64,000 nt of DNA from Jonesia quinghaiensis DSM 15701. Lineage in GTDB: Bacteria; Actinomycetota; Actinomycetes; Actinomycetales; Cellulomonadaceae. The stretch lies in NCBI RefSeq assembly GCF_000423205.1, contig NZ_AUHN01000006.1, positions 124,001 through 188,000 on the forward strand, given 5' to 3'. The notes beneath the pieces were generated by a model, which was not told the origin of the DNA, ran no database searches, and saw only the letters and a program-made list of their open reading frames with translations. Below are positions 10,729 to 19,631 of the stretch, piece by piece; within the stretch, counting starts at the first letter, position 1; the number at the start of each line of letters is the position of its first letter. Both the position numbers and the translations under genes were made by a program.

Positions 10729-11798
10729 TGACCAAAGGTCAGGGCAAACACGTTGGGGTGCTTGGGTTAGGCCTGATTGGCGGATCATTGGCGTTGCGGT
10801 TAGCCGACAGCGGCGTGCCAGTTGTGGGATGGGACCCTGATGAATCCACCCGCGTCGCAGCCCACGCAGCAGGTGTGAAGGTTGTTGAGGAGCGCGCTGA
10901 TCTCGTGCTTGGCGCAGGGATAATTGTGGTGGCTGGTCCGCTGATGGCTATCCCGCAGGTGTGCCAGTGGTTGGGGTCGGTGATTAGCCCAGAAGTCACG
11001 GTGATGGATGTGGGTTCTGTGAAGGGCCCTGTCCGCCGAGAGATGCGGGCGGCTGGCCTTGAGCGGCAGTTCGTTGGCGCTCACCCGATGGCGGGTGCGG
11101 AAACCTCGGGATTTTCTGCTGCGCGGCCTGATGTGTTGGATAACGCAATGTGGGCGGTATCTGGTGATGATGCCGCTGATCCTCGTAGGGTGTTTGAGGT
11201 CATGCGATTAATTACCGGCCCTGCTTGTGGACGTGTTGTTGTTGTTGACGATGCCACGCACGATGCTGTTGTGGCGCTGGTTTCTCATGTCCCGCATGTA
11301 TTTGCTCACGAGCTTCTTGGTTACGCAGCGGAAGATCGCTTGGGCGGCTTGGCTAAGTTATTGGCCGCTGGAAGTTTCCGCGACGGGACACGGGTTGCCC
11401 GGCTTAATCCACAGCGTAATGCGGCAATGGTGTGGCATAACCGTCACGAAGTGGCGCATCTTCTTGATGACATGATCGACGAGTTGGTGGAGTTCCGCCA
11501 GCATCTTCTGCTCAGTGAGCAGTCCGTTGAGTTTGCCGAGTTTTTTGACCGCTCACAACAGTGGAGCCGTGGCGACAGTGCGCGAAACGTGGTGAATTCT
11601 GACGCGGGTGGCTCTGAGCGCTCAGTAGATGCCCCTGGTCACCTCGTTGTTCCGCTTGACCAATTAGTTCCCCGACTTCGTAACGCTGGATCGCATGGTT
11701 TATGGGTGAGCGCGGTGGCGTGGTCACATGGGTCGGTTAGGCATTCGGTGAACGCCGAGCCCGACGTGCAGGAGGTGGAGGTATGGGTTTGCCAATAG
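10728..11798 (+). CDS. tyrA: Prephenate dehydrogenase
   Basis: A 356-residue NAD(P)-dependent TyrA that converts prephenate to 4-hydroxyphenylpyruvate for tyrosine. The dinucleotide-binding motif GLGLIGGSLAL is near the N-terminus and the substrate-site motif HPMAGAETSGF follows mid-protein. GTG 10728 is chosen because GGAGGGG lies about 9 bp upstream and it overlaps the pheA TAG (TAGTG). The 3' end overlaps the convergent SH3-like gene by 62 bp, which is unusually long. With the upstream ACT protein and pheA it makes a complete Phe/Tyr branch operon. Confidence 0.94.
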   Translation: MTKGQGKHVGVLGLGLIGGSLALRLADSGVPVVGWDPDESTRVAAHAAGVKVVEERADLVLGAGIIVVAGPLMAIPQVCQWLGSVISPEVTVMDVGSVKGPVRREMRAAGLERQFVGAHPMAGAETSGFSAARPDVLDNAMWAVSGDDAADPRRVFEVMRLITGPACGRVVVVDDATHDAVVALVSHVPHVFAHELLGYAAEDRLGGLAKLLAAGSFRDGTRVARLNPQRNAAMVWHNRHEVAHLLDDMIDELVEFRQHLLLSEQSVEFAEFFDRSQQWSRGDSARNVVNSDAGGSERSVDAPGHLVVPLDQLVPRLRNAGSHGLWVSAVAWSHGSVRHSVNAEPDVQEVEVWVCQ

Positions 11799-12078
11799 CA
11801 ATGCGCTCGGCTGCGATCTGCACAGCACCGGACCGCGTCTCGAGGGTCAAACCGCTCGAATCACTCTGAATAATGACACCTAAGTAATCGGTGTAACCGT
11901 GTGTACCTCCTGGCGGGAGGGTAGCCCGGATCATGACGCGTTGCCCAATCGGCCACGTGTGCCACGGTACTTCCACTGTGGTTTCGACCTCTTCATTGTG
12001 GGAGGCGTGTGTCACATCGGAGTGTGGATCTGGTGCACCCGTGGTGTGCAGGGAATTCCCGGAGGTATCGTTGCTCAT
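11737..12078 (-). CDS. Small SH3-like domain protein (Rv0428c/Cg3035 N-domain-like)
   Basis: A conserved core of about 60 residues (WPIGQRVMIRATLP, DYLGVIIQ, GLTLETRSGAVQIAAERIAIGKPIPPPP) resembles the small beta-barrel at the N-terminus of actinobacterial Rv0428c-type acetyltransferases. Here it stands alone, with no acetyltransferase domain. Taking ATG 12078 gives 113 residues; the frame stays open to 12219, so longer starts are possible but would run into the ferredoxin promoter. Its 3' end overlaps tyrA on the other strand by 62 bp. The function is unknown. Confidence 0.6.
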   Translation of the reverse strand: MSNDTSGNSLHTTGAPDPHSDVTHASHNEEVETTVEVPWHTWPIGQRVMIRATLPPGGTHGYTDYLGVIIQSDSSGLTLETRSGAVQIAAERIAIGKPIPPPPARRARRSPNA

Positions 12079-12223
12079 GACAGATTCCACGGTACACCGC
12101 TTCGCTGTGTCACTGGGGGAGTTAACGAACAATCGCCTGCTGGTCGTTGTCTCCATGACACTGACACAGTGCGTGATAATGGACTGTACGTTCAATGACT
12201 GCAGGTTGTGAAAGGACAAGCAA

Positions 12224-12541
12224 GTGACCTACGTGATCGCCAAGCCTTGCGTCGATGTCAAGGACAAGGCGTGCATCGAGGAATGCCCCGTTGACTGCAT
12301 TTACGAGGGCAACCGCTCGCTGTACATCCACCCTGATGAATGCGTGGATTGTGGAGCGTGCGAGCCTGTCTGTCCAGTAGAGGCAATCTACTACGAGGAC
12401 GACGTGCCTGAGGAATGGTCTGAGTACTACAAGGCGAACGTTGAGTTCTTCGATGACCTTGGATCACCTGGTGGTGCCGCCAAGATGGGTCAGATCGACA
12501 AGGACCACAGCATCATCGAAGTGTTGCCTCCTCAGGCGTGA
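12224..12541 (+). CDS. fdxA: 7Fe ferredoxin (FdxA type)
   Basis: A 105-residue ferredoxin. The N-terminal cluster motif has KACIEECPVDCIYEG with the wide spacing typical of a [3Fe-4S] site, and CVDCGACEPVCPVEAI supplies a [4Fe-4S] site. It is close in length and sequence to actinobacterial FdxA. It is a soluble low-potential electron carrier. GTG 12224 follows AAAGGA. It is immediately followed by dapC (6-bp gap), an arrangement common in Actinobacteria. Confidence 0.95.
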   Translation: MTYVIAKPCVDVKDKACIEECPVDCIYEGNRSLYIHPDECVDCGACEPVCPVEAIYYEDDVPEEWSEYYKANVEFFDDLGSPGGAAKMGQIDKDHSIIEVLPPQA

Positions 12542-12547
12542 TGATCT

Positions 12548-13723
12548 GTGGGTTTCGCTGACATCTCCCACATAGCTTTTCCATGGGATCTCCTTCACGG
12601 TTTCAAAGAGTTAGCCCAATCAACCAACGGAACATTTGTTGATGTCTCGGTTGGTACACCCGTCGATCCGACCCCACAGGTTGTCCAAGAAGCGCTAACC
12701 GCTGGGGCTGATGCCCCGGGTTATCCATTGACGTATGGCACCATCGAACTCCGCCAAGCGGTAGTTGAGTGGTGTGCGCGCCGGCGTGGAGCCACCGTCC
12801 TTGAATCATCCGGTGTGATGCCTACTGTTGGATCCAAGGAACTGGTTGGGCTGTTACCGTCGCTGCTTCACCTTGGCGCGGGGGACGTCGTGGTGCATCC
12901 AGCTATTGCGTACCCTACTTACGATGTTGGGGCGAAACTGGCTGGAGCGACAGCGCTACCAGTCGCTCGTGTTGATGAATGGCGCGACAACCCCTCAGTG
13001 CGGTTGGTCTGGGTAAATACACCGGCTAATCCACACGGCGCGGTGATGAGTGTCGCTGAACTGCGTGAAGTTGTTGATGCCGCTCGCAGCATCGGGGCCA
13101 TCGTTGTCAGCGACGAATGCTATGCCGAACTTCCGTGGACACCTGATCTTCAGCGATCGGGTGTTCCTAGCCTGTTGGACTCACAGGTCAACGGTGGTTC
13201 TCTTGCGGGTTTGTTAATGACCTATTCGCTGTCTAAACAGTCATCTATGGCGGGGTATCGGGCAGCTTTTGTCGCTGGAGATCCCAATCTTGTGCGCCAA
13301 CTTGTTGCGTTGCGTAAACACCTGGGGATGATTGTTCCTGCTCCTGTTCAACAGGCGATGCAGGCTGCGCTACGCGATGATGAACATGTTGCGGTCCAGC
13401 GTGCGTTGTACGGAGCGAGACGCACCAAACTCGTGGACGCCTTGCTCGACCATGGTTTAAAGATTACTCATTCGCAGGCAGGGCTTTACCTTTGGGTAAC
13501 ATCGCCTCATGAACTGCCGCTGAGTTCGCGCGCTGAGACGCTTCGAGAACAGGCGAACATTGAGCTCCCAGGAGCAGGGTGGAACCTTGTGGGCTACCTT
13601 GCAGATAGAGGCATACTTGCCGCCCCGGGGGCCTTCTATGGGCCGCAGGGCGGGGATTGTGTGCGAGTCGCGTTGACCGCTTCGGATGATGCGATCGATG
13701 CCTTCGTTACCCAGCTTTGCTGA
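12548..13723 (+). CDS. dapC: Succinyldiaminopimelate transaminase (DapC)
   Basis: A 391-residue class I/II PLP aminotransferase. The Schiff-base lysine is K230 in YSLSKQSSMAGYRAAF, and SDECYAELPW and VNTPANPHG are the other fold motifs. DapC transfers an amino group to N-succinyl-2-amino-6-ketopimelate in the lysine/DAP pathway. The fdxA-dapC order and the presence of dapD and dapE within 4 kb support DapC over other aminotransferases. GTG 12548 has little ribosome site and is probably coupled to fdxA. Confidence 0.9.
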   Translation: MGFADISHIAFPWDLLHGFKELAQSTNGTFVDVSVGTPVDPTPQVVQEALTAGADAPGYPLTYGTIELRQAVVEWCARRRGATVLESSGVMPTVGSKELVGLLPSLLHLGAGDVVVHPAIAYPTYDVGAKLAGATALPVARVDEWRDNPSVRLVWVNTPANPHGAVMSVAELREVVDAARSIGAIVVSDECYAELPWTPDLQRSGVPSLLDSQVNGGSLAGLLMTYSLSKQSSMAGYRAAFVAGDPNLVRQLVALRKHLGMIVPAPVQQAMQAALRDDEHVAVQRALYGARRTKLVDALLDHGLKITHSQAGLYLWVTSPHELPLSSRAETLREQANIELPGAGWNLVGYLADRGILAAPGAFYGPQGGDCVRVALTASDDAIDAFVTQLC

Positions 13724-13749
13724 GTTTTTCCGTTAATCTATCTGGAACT

Positions 13750-13765
13750 TGTGATTGTTATCACG
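13750..13765. promoter_or_regulatory. CRP/GlxR-like site upstream of gltA
   Basis: TGTGA, six bases, TCACG matches the palindromic CRP/GlxR consensus TGTGA-N6-TCACA at 9 of 10 positions. It is 187 bp upstream of the citrate synthase start. In Corynebacterium glutamicum gltA is a known GlxR target, which makes this placement plausible. It also lies 27 bp after the dapC stop, so it could alternatively be part of a weak 3' hairpin. Confidence 0.5.
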
Positions 13766-13773
13766 TGAATAAT

Positions 13774-13806
13774 GGGCCTTTTGGCCCCCTGGAACTTTAA
13801 TTTTTG
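13774..13806 (+). terminator. Weak terminator after dapC
   Basis: GGGCC (13774-13778) and GGCCC (13783-13787) form a 5-bp stem around TTTT. They are followed by a T-rich run ending at 13806. The stem is short, so this is a tentative terminator for fdxA-dapC. The rest of the gap to gltA (about 145 bp) holds no recognisable gene. Confidence 0.4.
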
Positions 13807-13951
13807 GGCAAAGGGCAGGTACCGTCAGATACAAACAGCAAAAGTGACTGCTGCAACCGGAAACCTCACATTAGAGTGGCCAGAACACGGTCAACCGGTC
13901 ACACAGCGTTTTTGCGCCTAACGACGGCGTCAGTGCGCAAGAAAGGATGAC

Positions 13952-15253
<1,302 letters not shown>

Positions 15254-15268
15254 AAAGTTTGGCAACAA

Positions 15269-15312
15269 CGTGGGGGAATCACTGTAATCACAGTGATTCC
15301 CCCACGTTTTTT
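15269..15312 (+). terminator. Intrinsic terminator after gltA
   Basis: CGTGGGGGAATCACTGT (15269-15285) pairs perfectly with 15290-15306 across a 4-nt AATC loop, and is followed by six T's. It ends 8 bp before the dapD stop on the other strand, so the stem may also help end dapD transcription. Confidence 0.95.
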
Positions 15313-15319
15313 GTGTCTC

Positions 15320-16276
15320 TCAGTTTGCGTGCAGAGCAGCGTTCAACTCAATGCCCTTGCCGTCACGTTGGACAGCTTCTACACCACCAGTCAGGGAATT
15401 TCGACGGAACAAAATGTTTGGTTGCCCGGAAAGTTCCCGCGCTTTTACCGTCAACGGGTAACCATCTTCGGTGGTCTGCCCAACGACGTGAACCTTCGTA
15501 CCAGCAGTCACATACAGGCCTGCCTCAATCACGCAATCATCGCCGAGCGATATTCCGAGCCCTGAGTTCGCCCCGAGCAACGAACGCTCACCGATAGCAA
15601 TGACTTCTTTGCCGCCGCCTGACAGCGTGCCCATGATAGAAGCCCCGCCACCAACATCGGACCCATCGCCAACAACAACGCCAGCTGAAATGCGCCCCTC
15701 GACCATAGATGTGCCCAAGGTTCCAGCATTAAAGTTGACGAAACCTTCATGCATGACTGTTGTACCTTCAGCCAAGTGTGCGCCAAGACGCACACGGTCT
15801 GCATCTGCGATACGCACACCAGACGGCATGACGTAGTCAACCATGCGGGGGAACTTGTCTACCCCATACACGGTGACGGAGCCACGGGCCCTGAGTCTTG
15901 CACGGGTCACCTCAAACTCAACAGGTGAGCAGGGGCCAAAGTTGGTCCACACCACGTTGGCTAGCAGTCCGAACACACCGTCAAGGTTGATGGTGTGTGG
16001 GCGCACAATGCGGTGTGACAACAGGTGAAGGCGCAAGTACACGTCAGCGGCGTCTTTGGGGGCCGCATCAACATCTATAACGGTTTTCACTACGGTAAGA
16101 GTGACTCCTCGCAGCGGGTCAGCACCCTCAAGCGCGACAAGTTCAGCTGGTGCGGTGGAGTCTTGGGGAGCTGGCACCAACGCGGGTGAGGGATACCAGA
16201 CATCGAGTACTGTGCCATCTGCCGCGATGGTAGCCACGCCGTAGCCCCATGCGGATCGTGAAAGATTTTCTGCCAT
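15320..16276 (-). CDS. dapD: Tetrahydrodipicolinate N-succinyltransferase (actinobacterial DapD)
   Basis: A 318-residue acyltransferase with a left-handed beta-helix C-terminal half: hexapeptide-like repeats rich in G and I ([57 protein letters not shown]). The N-terminal [20 protein letters not shown] matches the actinobacterial DapD class rather than the enterobacterial one. It succinylates tetrahydrodipicolinate in DAP/lysine synthesis. It is divergent from dapE across a 150-bp spacer. Confidence 0.95.
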   Translation of the reverse strand: MAENLSRSAWGYGVATIAADGTVLDVWYPSPALVPAPQDSTAPAELVALEGADPLRGVTLTVVKTVIDVDAAPKDAADVYLRLHLLSHRIVRPHTINLDGVFGLLANVVWTNFGPCSPVEFEVTRARLRARGSVTVYGVDKFPRMVDYVMPSGVRIADADRVRLGAHLAEGTTVMHEGFVNFNAGTLGTSMVEGRISAGVVVGDGSDVGGGASIMGTLSGGGKEVIAIGERSLLGANSGLGISLGDDCVIEAGLYVTAGTKVHVVGQTTEDGYPLTVKARELSGQPNILFRRNSLTGGVEAVQRDGKGIELNAALHAN

Positions 16277-16345
16277 GTCTCCACCCTATTGCCTGATGAG
16301 GGCGAGTGGGAGCTTGGTGTGGGATCAAGGATGTGATTCGCGCAC

Positions 16346-16361
16346 GTTACCAGCCAGTAAC
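16346..16361. promoter_or_regulatory. Short dyad between dapD and dapE
   Basis: GTTAC, CAGCCA, GTAAC forms a symmetric 5+6+5 palindrome in the divergent dapD/dapE spacer. This is a natural place for an operator serving both genes. No regulator family is recognised, and 5-bp arms can arise by chance. Confidence 0.25.
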
Positions 16362-16430
16362 CTCCAAAGCAGTGTCACATGAGTGCGATATCGTGGGAGA
16401 TGCATCACCCGCCACGTGATTGGATCACCC

Positions 16431-17540
16431 GTGATCGAGACCGCCCACAATGTCCTTGCCGTCGCTGCGTCTTCTGGCGTGGTTGCGTTGACCCGCGCCC
16501 TGTGTGACATCGAGTCCGTCAGTGGGGATGAGCAACGCCTTGCTGACACGATCGAAAACTGGCTTTCGGGCTTCGAGCACCTCACCCTCACACGCATCGA
16601 CAATAATGTTGTAGCGCGCACCAACTTGGGGCGGGACCAACGAGTAATCATTGCCGGTCACCTCGACACTGTCCCTATTGCTCAGAACCTACCTACTGAA
16701 ATACGTACGGTTGACGGGCAAGACGTAGTGTGGGGGCGCGGCACAGTTGACATGAAAGCTGGAGTTGCCGTTCAGCTCGCACTGGCCGTAGAACTTACCG
16801 ACCCTACATACGATGTCACGTGGTGTTTCTATGCCAATGAAGAGGTCGAAGCATCGCTGAACGGTTTAGGGGTCGTGGAACGCACTGCTCCAGAACTGCT
16901 TGAAGCGGACTTTGCGATTCTTGGCGAACCATCAAACGCCTCTATCGAGGGCGGATGCAACGGAACGATGCGCGCCATCGTCACCACAACAGGCACAGCC
17001 GCTCATTCGGCGCGTGCCTGGATGGGAAGCAATGCGATCCACAGTGCGGCTGAGATCCTCACCAGGCTTCAAGAATACGTTCCAGCTACAGTGACAGTTG
17101 ATGGTTTGGATTACCGAGAAGGCCTCAACGCCACAGCAATCACCGGTGGCATAGCCGGAAACGTCATCCCAGACCACTGCGCGGTCACCGTGAACTACCG
17201 ATTCGCTCCTCACCTAACCCTCACCGAAGCAGAGCGCCATATCCGCGAAGTATTCGACGGTTTTTCCGTCGATATCGTGGACCAAGCACCAGGCGCGCGC
17301 CCAGGGCTTGACGCCCCACTGGCGCAAGACTTCGCAGATGCAGTGCTAGCGGTGACAGGGCGCCAGCCCGCACCAAAATATGGGTGGACGGATGTTGCGC
17401 GCTTTTCAGCCCGCGGGATTCCCGCCGTCAATTTTGGTCCTGGAAACCCGTCACTCGCCCACCACGACAATGAGCACTGCCCGGAATCGGACATCACCTC
17501 CTCATACAGTGCACTCAAAGATTGGCTCAGCCGATCCTAA
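16431..17540 (+). CDS. dapE: Succinyl-diaminopimelate desuccinylase
   Basis: An M20 family zinc amidohydrolase of about 369 residues. GHLDTVPIA and GTVDMKAG provide metal ligands, ANEEVE the catalytic glutamates, and FAILGEPSNASIEGGCNG and FGPGNPSLAHHDNEHCPES the C-terminal ligands. It releases succinate to give LL-DAP. The frame is open from GTG 16383; GTG 16431 gives a family-like length and N-terminus, but the start is uncertain. It is divergent from dapD, and together with dapC and dapD it covers the succinylase branch. Confidence 0.92.
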   Translation: MIETAHNVLAVAASSGVVALTRALCDIESVSGDEQRLADTIENWLSGFEHLTLTRIDNNVVARTNLGRDQRVIIAGHLDTVPIAQNLPTEIRTVDGQDVVWGRGTVDMKAGVAVQLALAVELTDPTYDVTWCFYANEEVEASLNGLGVVERTAPELLEADFAILGEPSNASIEGGCNGTMRAIVTTTGTAAHSARAWMGSNAIHSAAEILTRLQEYVPATVTVDGLDYREGLNATAITGGIAGNVIPDHCAVTVNYRFAPHLTLTEAERHIREVFDGFSVDIVDQAPGARPGLDAPLAQDFADAVLAVTGRQPAPKYGWTDVARFSARGIPAVNFGPGNPSLAHHDNEHCPESDITSSYSALKDWLSRS

Positions 17541-17598
17541 AAGAGTGGGCATCGCTTACACCACAGACCACACCGCCACACAGAAAAGGGCGACAATC

Positions 17599-18402
17599 AT
17601 GAGCACCTCATTTCGACACCTTGGTCCCGGATACCGCAAAGGACCAGTACTACTGCGAGGGAACCAAATTCCCGGAGAAACCTCTGACAAACGCCTACTC
17701 GACAACTCTGAATCAGCAGATTGGGTCCATCAGGACCCATGGCGGGTGCTGCGCATCCAGAGCGAATTCGTGGAAGGGTTTGGTGCTCTCGCTGAACTTG
17801 GCCCCGCAATTTCCATCTTCGGATCAGCACGCACCAAGCAGGATCACCCGGATTATGACTTGGCACGCCAATGTGCTCACCTGATCGTTGAACGCGGCTA
17901 TGCGGTAATTACCGGCGGTGGCCCAGGGGTCATGGAAGCCGGGAACCGTGGGGCTGATGAAGCTGGTGGAGTTTCAGTGGGATTGGGAATTGAACTTCCC
18001 TTTGAGCAAGGAATGAACGAACACGTCAACCTGGGTGTGAACTTCAGGTATTTCTTTGCCCGCAAAACTATGTTCGTGAAGTACGCATCGGGCTTCATTG
18101 TGTTGCCAGGCGGCTTCGGCACGTTCGATGAACTTTTCGAAGCGTTGACGTTGGTCCAAACCCACAAGATCACTGAGTTTCCCATCGTTTTGGTGGGCTC
18201 TGACTATTGGGGCGGCCTGCTGGACTGGTTGCGGACAACGGTGGCAACACGCGGCATGATTAACCCCGCTGACCTTGATCTTTTCCATGTCGTTGACACC
18301 GCTGAAGAAGCAGTGCGAATCGTGGCTGATCACGCTGATTCGGTACAAGCCGCGGCAGCGCAGTCATTGCACGATTCTGACGAGGAACCCGTTGAAGGCT
18401 GA
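17599..18402 (+). CDS. LOG-family protein (TIGR00730 Rossmann fold)
   Basis: A 267-residue LOG-type protein. The signature motifs GGGPGVMEAGNRGA and PGGFGTFDE are both intact. Family members cleave nucleoside 5'-monophosphates, including cytokinin ribotides, to release the free base. The bacterial physiological role is usually unclear. ATG 17599 follows AAAAGGG. The neighbours dapE upstream and FolP2-like downstream match the M. tuberculosis order as I recall it (Rv1202, Rv1205, Rv1207). The C-terminal tail overlaps the start of the next gene. Confidence 0.88.
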   Translation: MSTSFRHLGPGYRKGPVLLRGNQIPGETSDKRLLDNSESADWVHQDPWRVLRIQSEFVEGFGALAELGPAISIFGSARTKQDHPDYDLARQCAHLIVERGYAVITGGGPGVMEAGNRGADEAGGVSVGLGIELPFEQGMNEHVNLGVNFRYFFARKTMFVKYASGFIVLPGGFGTFDELFEALTLVQTHKITEFPIVLVGSDYWGGLLDWLRTTVATRGMINPADLDLFHVVDTAEEAVRIVADHADSVQAAAAQSLHDSDEEPVEG

Positions 18403-19333
18403 ACCACCTGAGGTGCCAATCCAGGGAACTCCTTTTATTGCACGAGGCAAAGAAGTAGGGGGGCGCGGAGGTGCCAGTGGTGCGGTGATGGCAATCATCA
18501 ATCGCACCACAGATTCCTTTTGGTCAGGTGCCAGGCAGGCCGGTGATGCCGACGCACTACGTGCAGCAGAGAAGGCTGTGGGGCAAGGTGCCGACATCAT
18601 CGATATTGGTGGCGTACGGGCAGGCACTGGCCAAGTCGTTGATGTCAACGAGGAATTGGGCCGTGTCATACCCTTCATTAAAACTGTGCGGAGCGAATTT
18701 CCTGACGTTCTTGTGTCAGTTGATACGTGGCGTGCCGAGGTTGCTGTGGCCGCGGCTGATGCTGGGGCCGACATCATCAATGACACGTGGGCGGGGCACG
18801 ACCCTCGCCTCGTTAAGGTTGCCGCTCAAACAGGTTTAGCGCTGGTGTGCTCCCACACTGGTGGCATGACGCCACGCACTGATCCCTTTCGAGTGGGTTA
18901 TCCGCTTGGTGGCGAGGAAAGTAACGATCCCCGTGATGGTGTTTTGCACGATGTGTTGGAAACGGTCTTGAAGACAGCTCGTGCTGCGCAACATGCTGGG
19001 GTGCCCAAAACGTCATTGTTATTGGATCCCACTCACGACTTCGGCAAGAACACGTGGCATTCGTTGCATTTGGTGAGAAGGACCCAGGAGTTAGTGCGCC
19101 AGGGTTATCCGGTGCTCATGGCGCTGTCGCGGAAGGATTTCGTGGGAGAGTCATTGGGGTTAGCTGCTGATGAGCGACTTGAAGGAACATTAGCTGCCAC
19201 AGCTATCGCTGCATGGCACGGTGCTCGAGTTTTCCGCGCACACGATGTCCAAGAAACGCGTCGTGTGCTGGACATGATTGCGGCATTACGCGGTGATGTA
19301 CCGCCCATTGCTGTGACGAGAGCAACATTCTAG
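18392..19333 (+). CDS. folP2: Dihydropteroate synthase paralogue (FolP2 type)
   Basis: A 313-residue TIM-barrel protein of the DHPS family. Several substrate loops deviate: canonical NVTPDSFSDGG becomes NRTTDSFWSGAR and the STRPG loop becomes GGVRAGTG. VSVDTWRAEV, GADIINDTW and SRKDFVG are retained. This pattern and the position next to a LOG gene and DUF3117 match actinobacterial FolP2, which in mycobacteria is reported not to have DHPS activity. TTG 18392 is preferred since GAGGA lies 5 bp upstream; it overlaps the LOG gene by 11 bp. The true function is unknown, so it should not be taken as the folate enzyme. Confidence 0.82.
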   Translation: MKAEPPEVPIQGTPFIARGKEVGGRGGASGAVMAIINRTTDSFWSGARQAGDADALRAAEKAVGQGADIIDIGGVRAGTGQVVDVNEELGRVIPFIKTVRSEFPDVLVSVDTWRAEVAVAAADAGADIINDTWAGHDPRLVKVAAQTGLALVCSHTGGMTPRTDPFRVGYPLGGEESNDPRDGVLHDVLETVLKTARAAQHAGVPKTSLLLDPTHDFGKNTWHSLHLVRRTQELVRQGYPVLMALSRKDFVGESLGLAADERLEGTLAATAIAAWHGARVFRAHDVQETRRVLDMIAALRGDVPPIAVTRATF

Positions 19334-19365
19334 GGTATTTTGGAGGTTTTCTGCAGGTCAAAGGG

Positions 19366-19394
19366 CTGTTAAATGAGGCGTGATTAGGTAAAAT
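19366..19394 (+). promoter_or_regulatory. Possible promoter of the DUF3117 gene
   Basis: CTGTTA (19366-19371) and TAAAAT (19389-19394) are separated by 17 bp. The -10 element is good and the -35 only half matches TTGACA. It lies 68 bp upstream of ATG 19462. Confidence 0.35.
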
Positions 19395-19461
19395 AGGCGT
19401 GGAGTTTACTGTCTCTTTAAAAACAGCGGTTGAGTCACGCACTACGAATGGAGAACGCCAC

Positions 19462-19629
19462 ATGGCTGCAATGAAGCCCCGAACCGGTGATGGTCCCATG
19501 GAAGTTACACGGGAAGGCCGCGGGATTATCATGCGCGTTCCGCTAGAAGGTGGCGGTAGGCTCGTTGTTGAAATCAACCAAGCGGAAGCCAACGAATTAG
19601 GCGCCGCAATACAAGCAGTGATGGACTGA
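19462..19629 (+). CDS. DUF3117 small protein
   Basis: A 55-residue protein, MAAMKPRTGDGPMEVT followed by REGRGIIMRVPLEGGGRLVVE, which is the whole DUF3117 domain. This tiny protein is highly conserved in Actinobacteria (M. tuberculosis Rv1211) and has no known function. ATG 19462 has GGAG 9 bp upstream. Its stop lies 2 bp before a possible start of the aminopeptidase gene. Confidence 0.92.
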   Translation: MAAMKPRTGDGPMEVTREGRGIIMRVPLEGGGRLVVEINQAEANELGAAIQAVMD

Positions 19630-19631
19630 TA

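Noticed and set aside
18811-18818. CGTTAAG copies inside coding regions (also near 24579 and 63868) as further nucleoside-regulon boxes
   Set aside because: They lack the GCGTTT or dyad extension and lie inside genes, so they are chance 7-mers.
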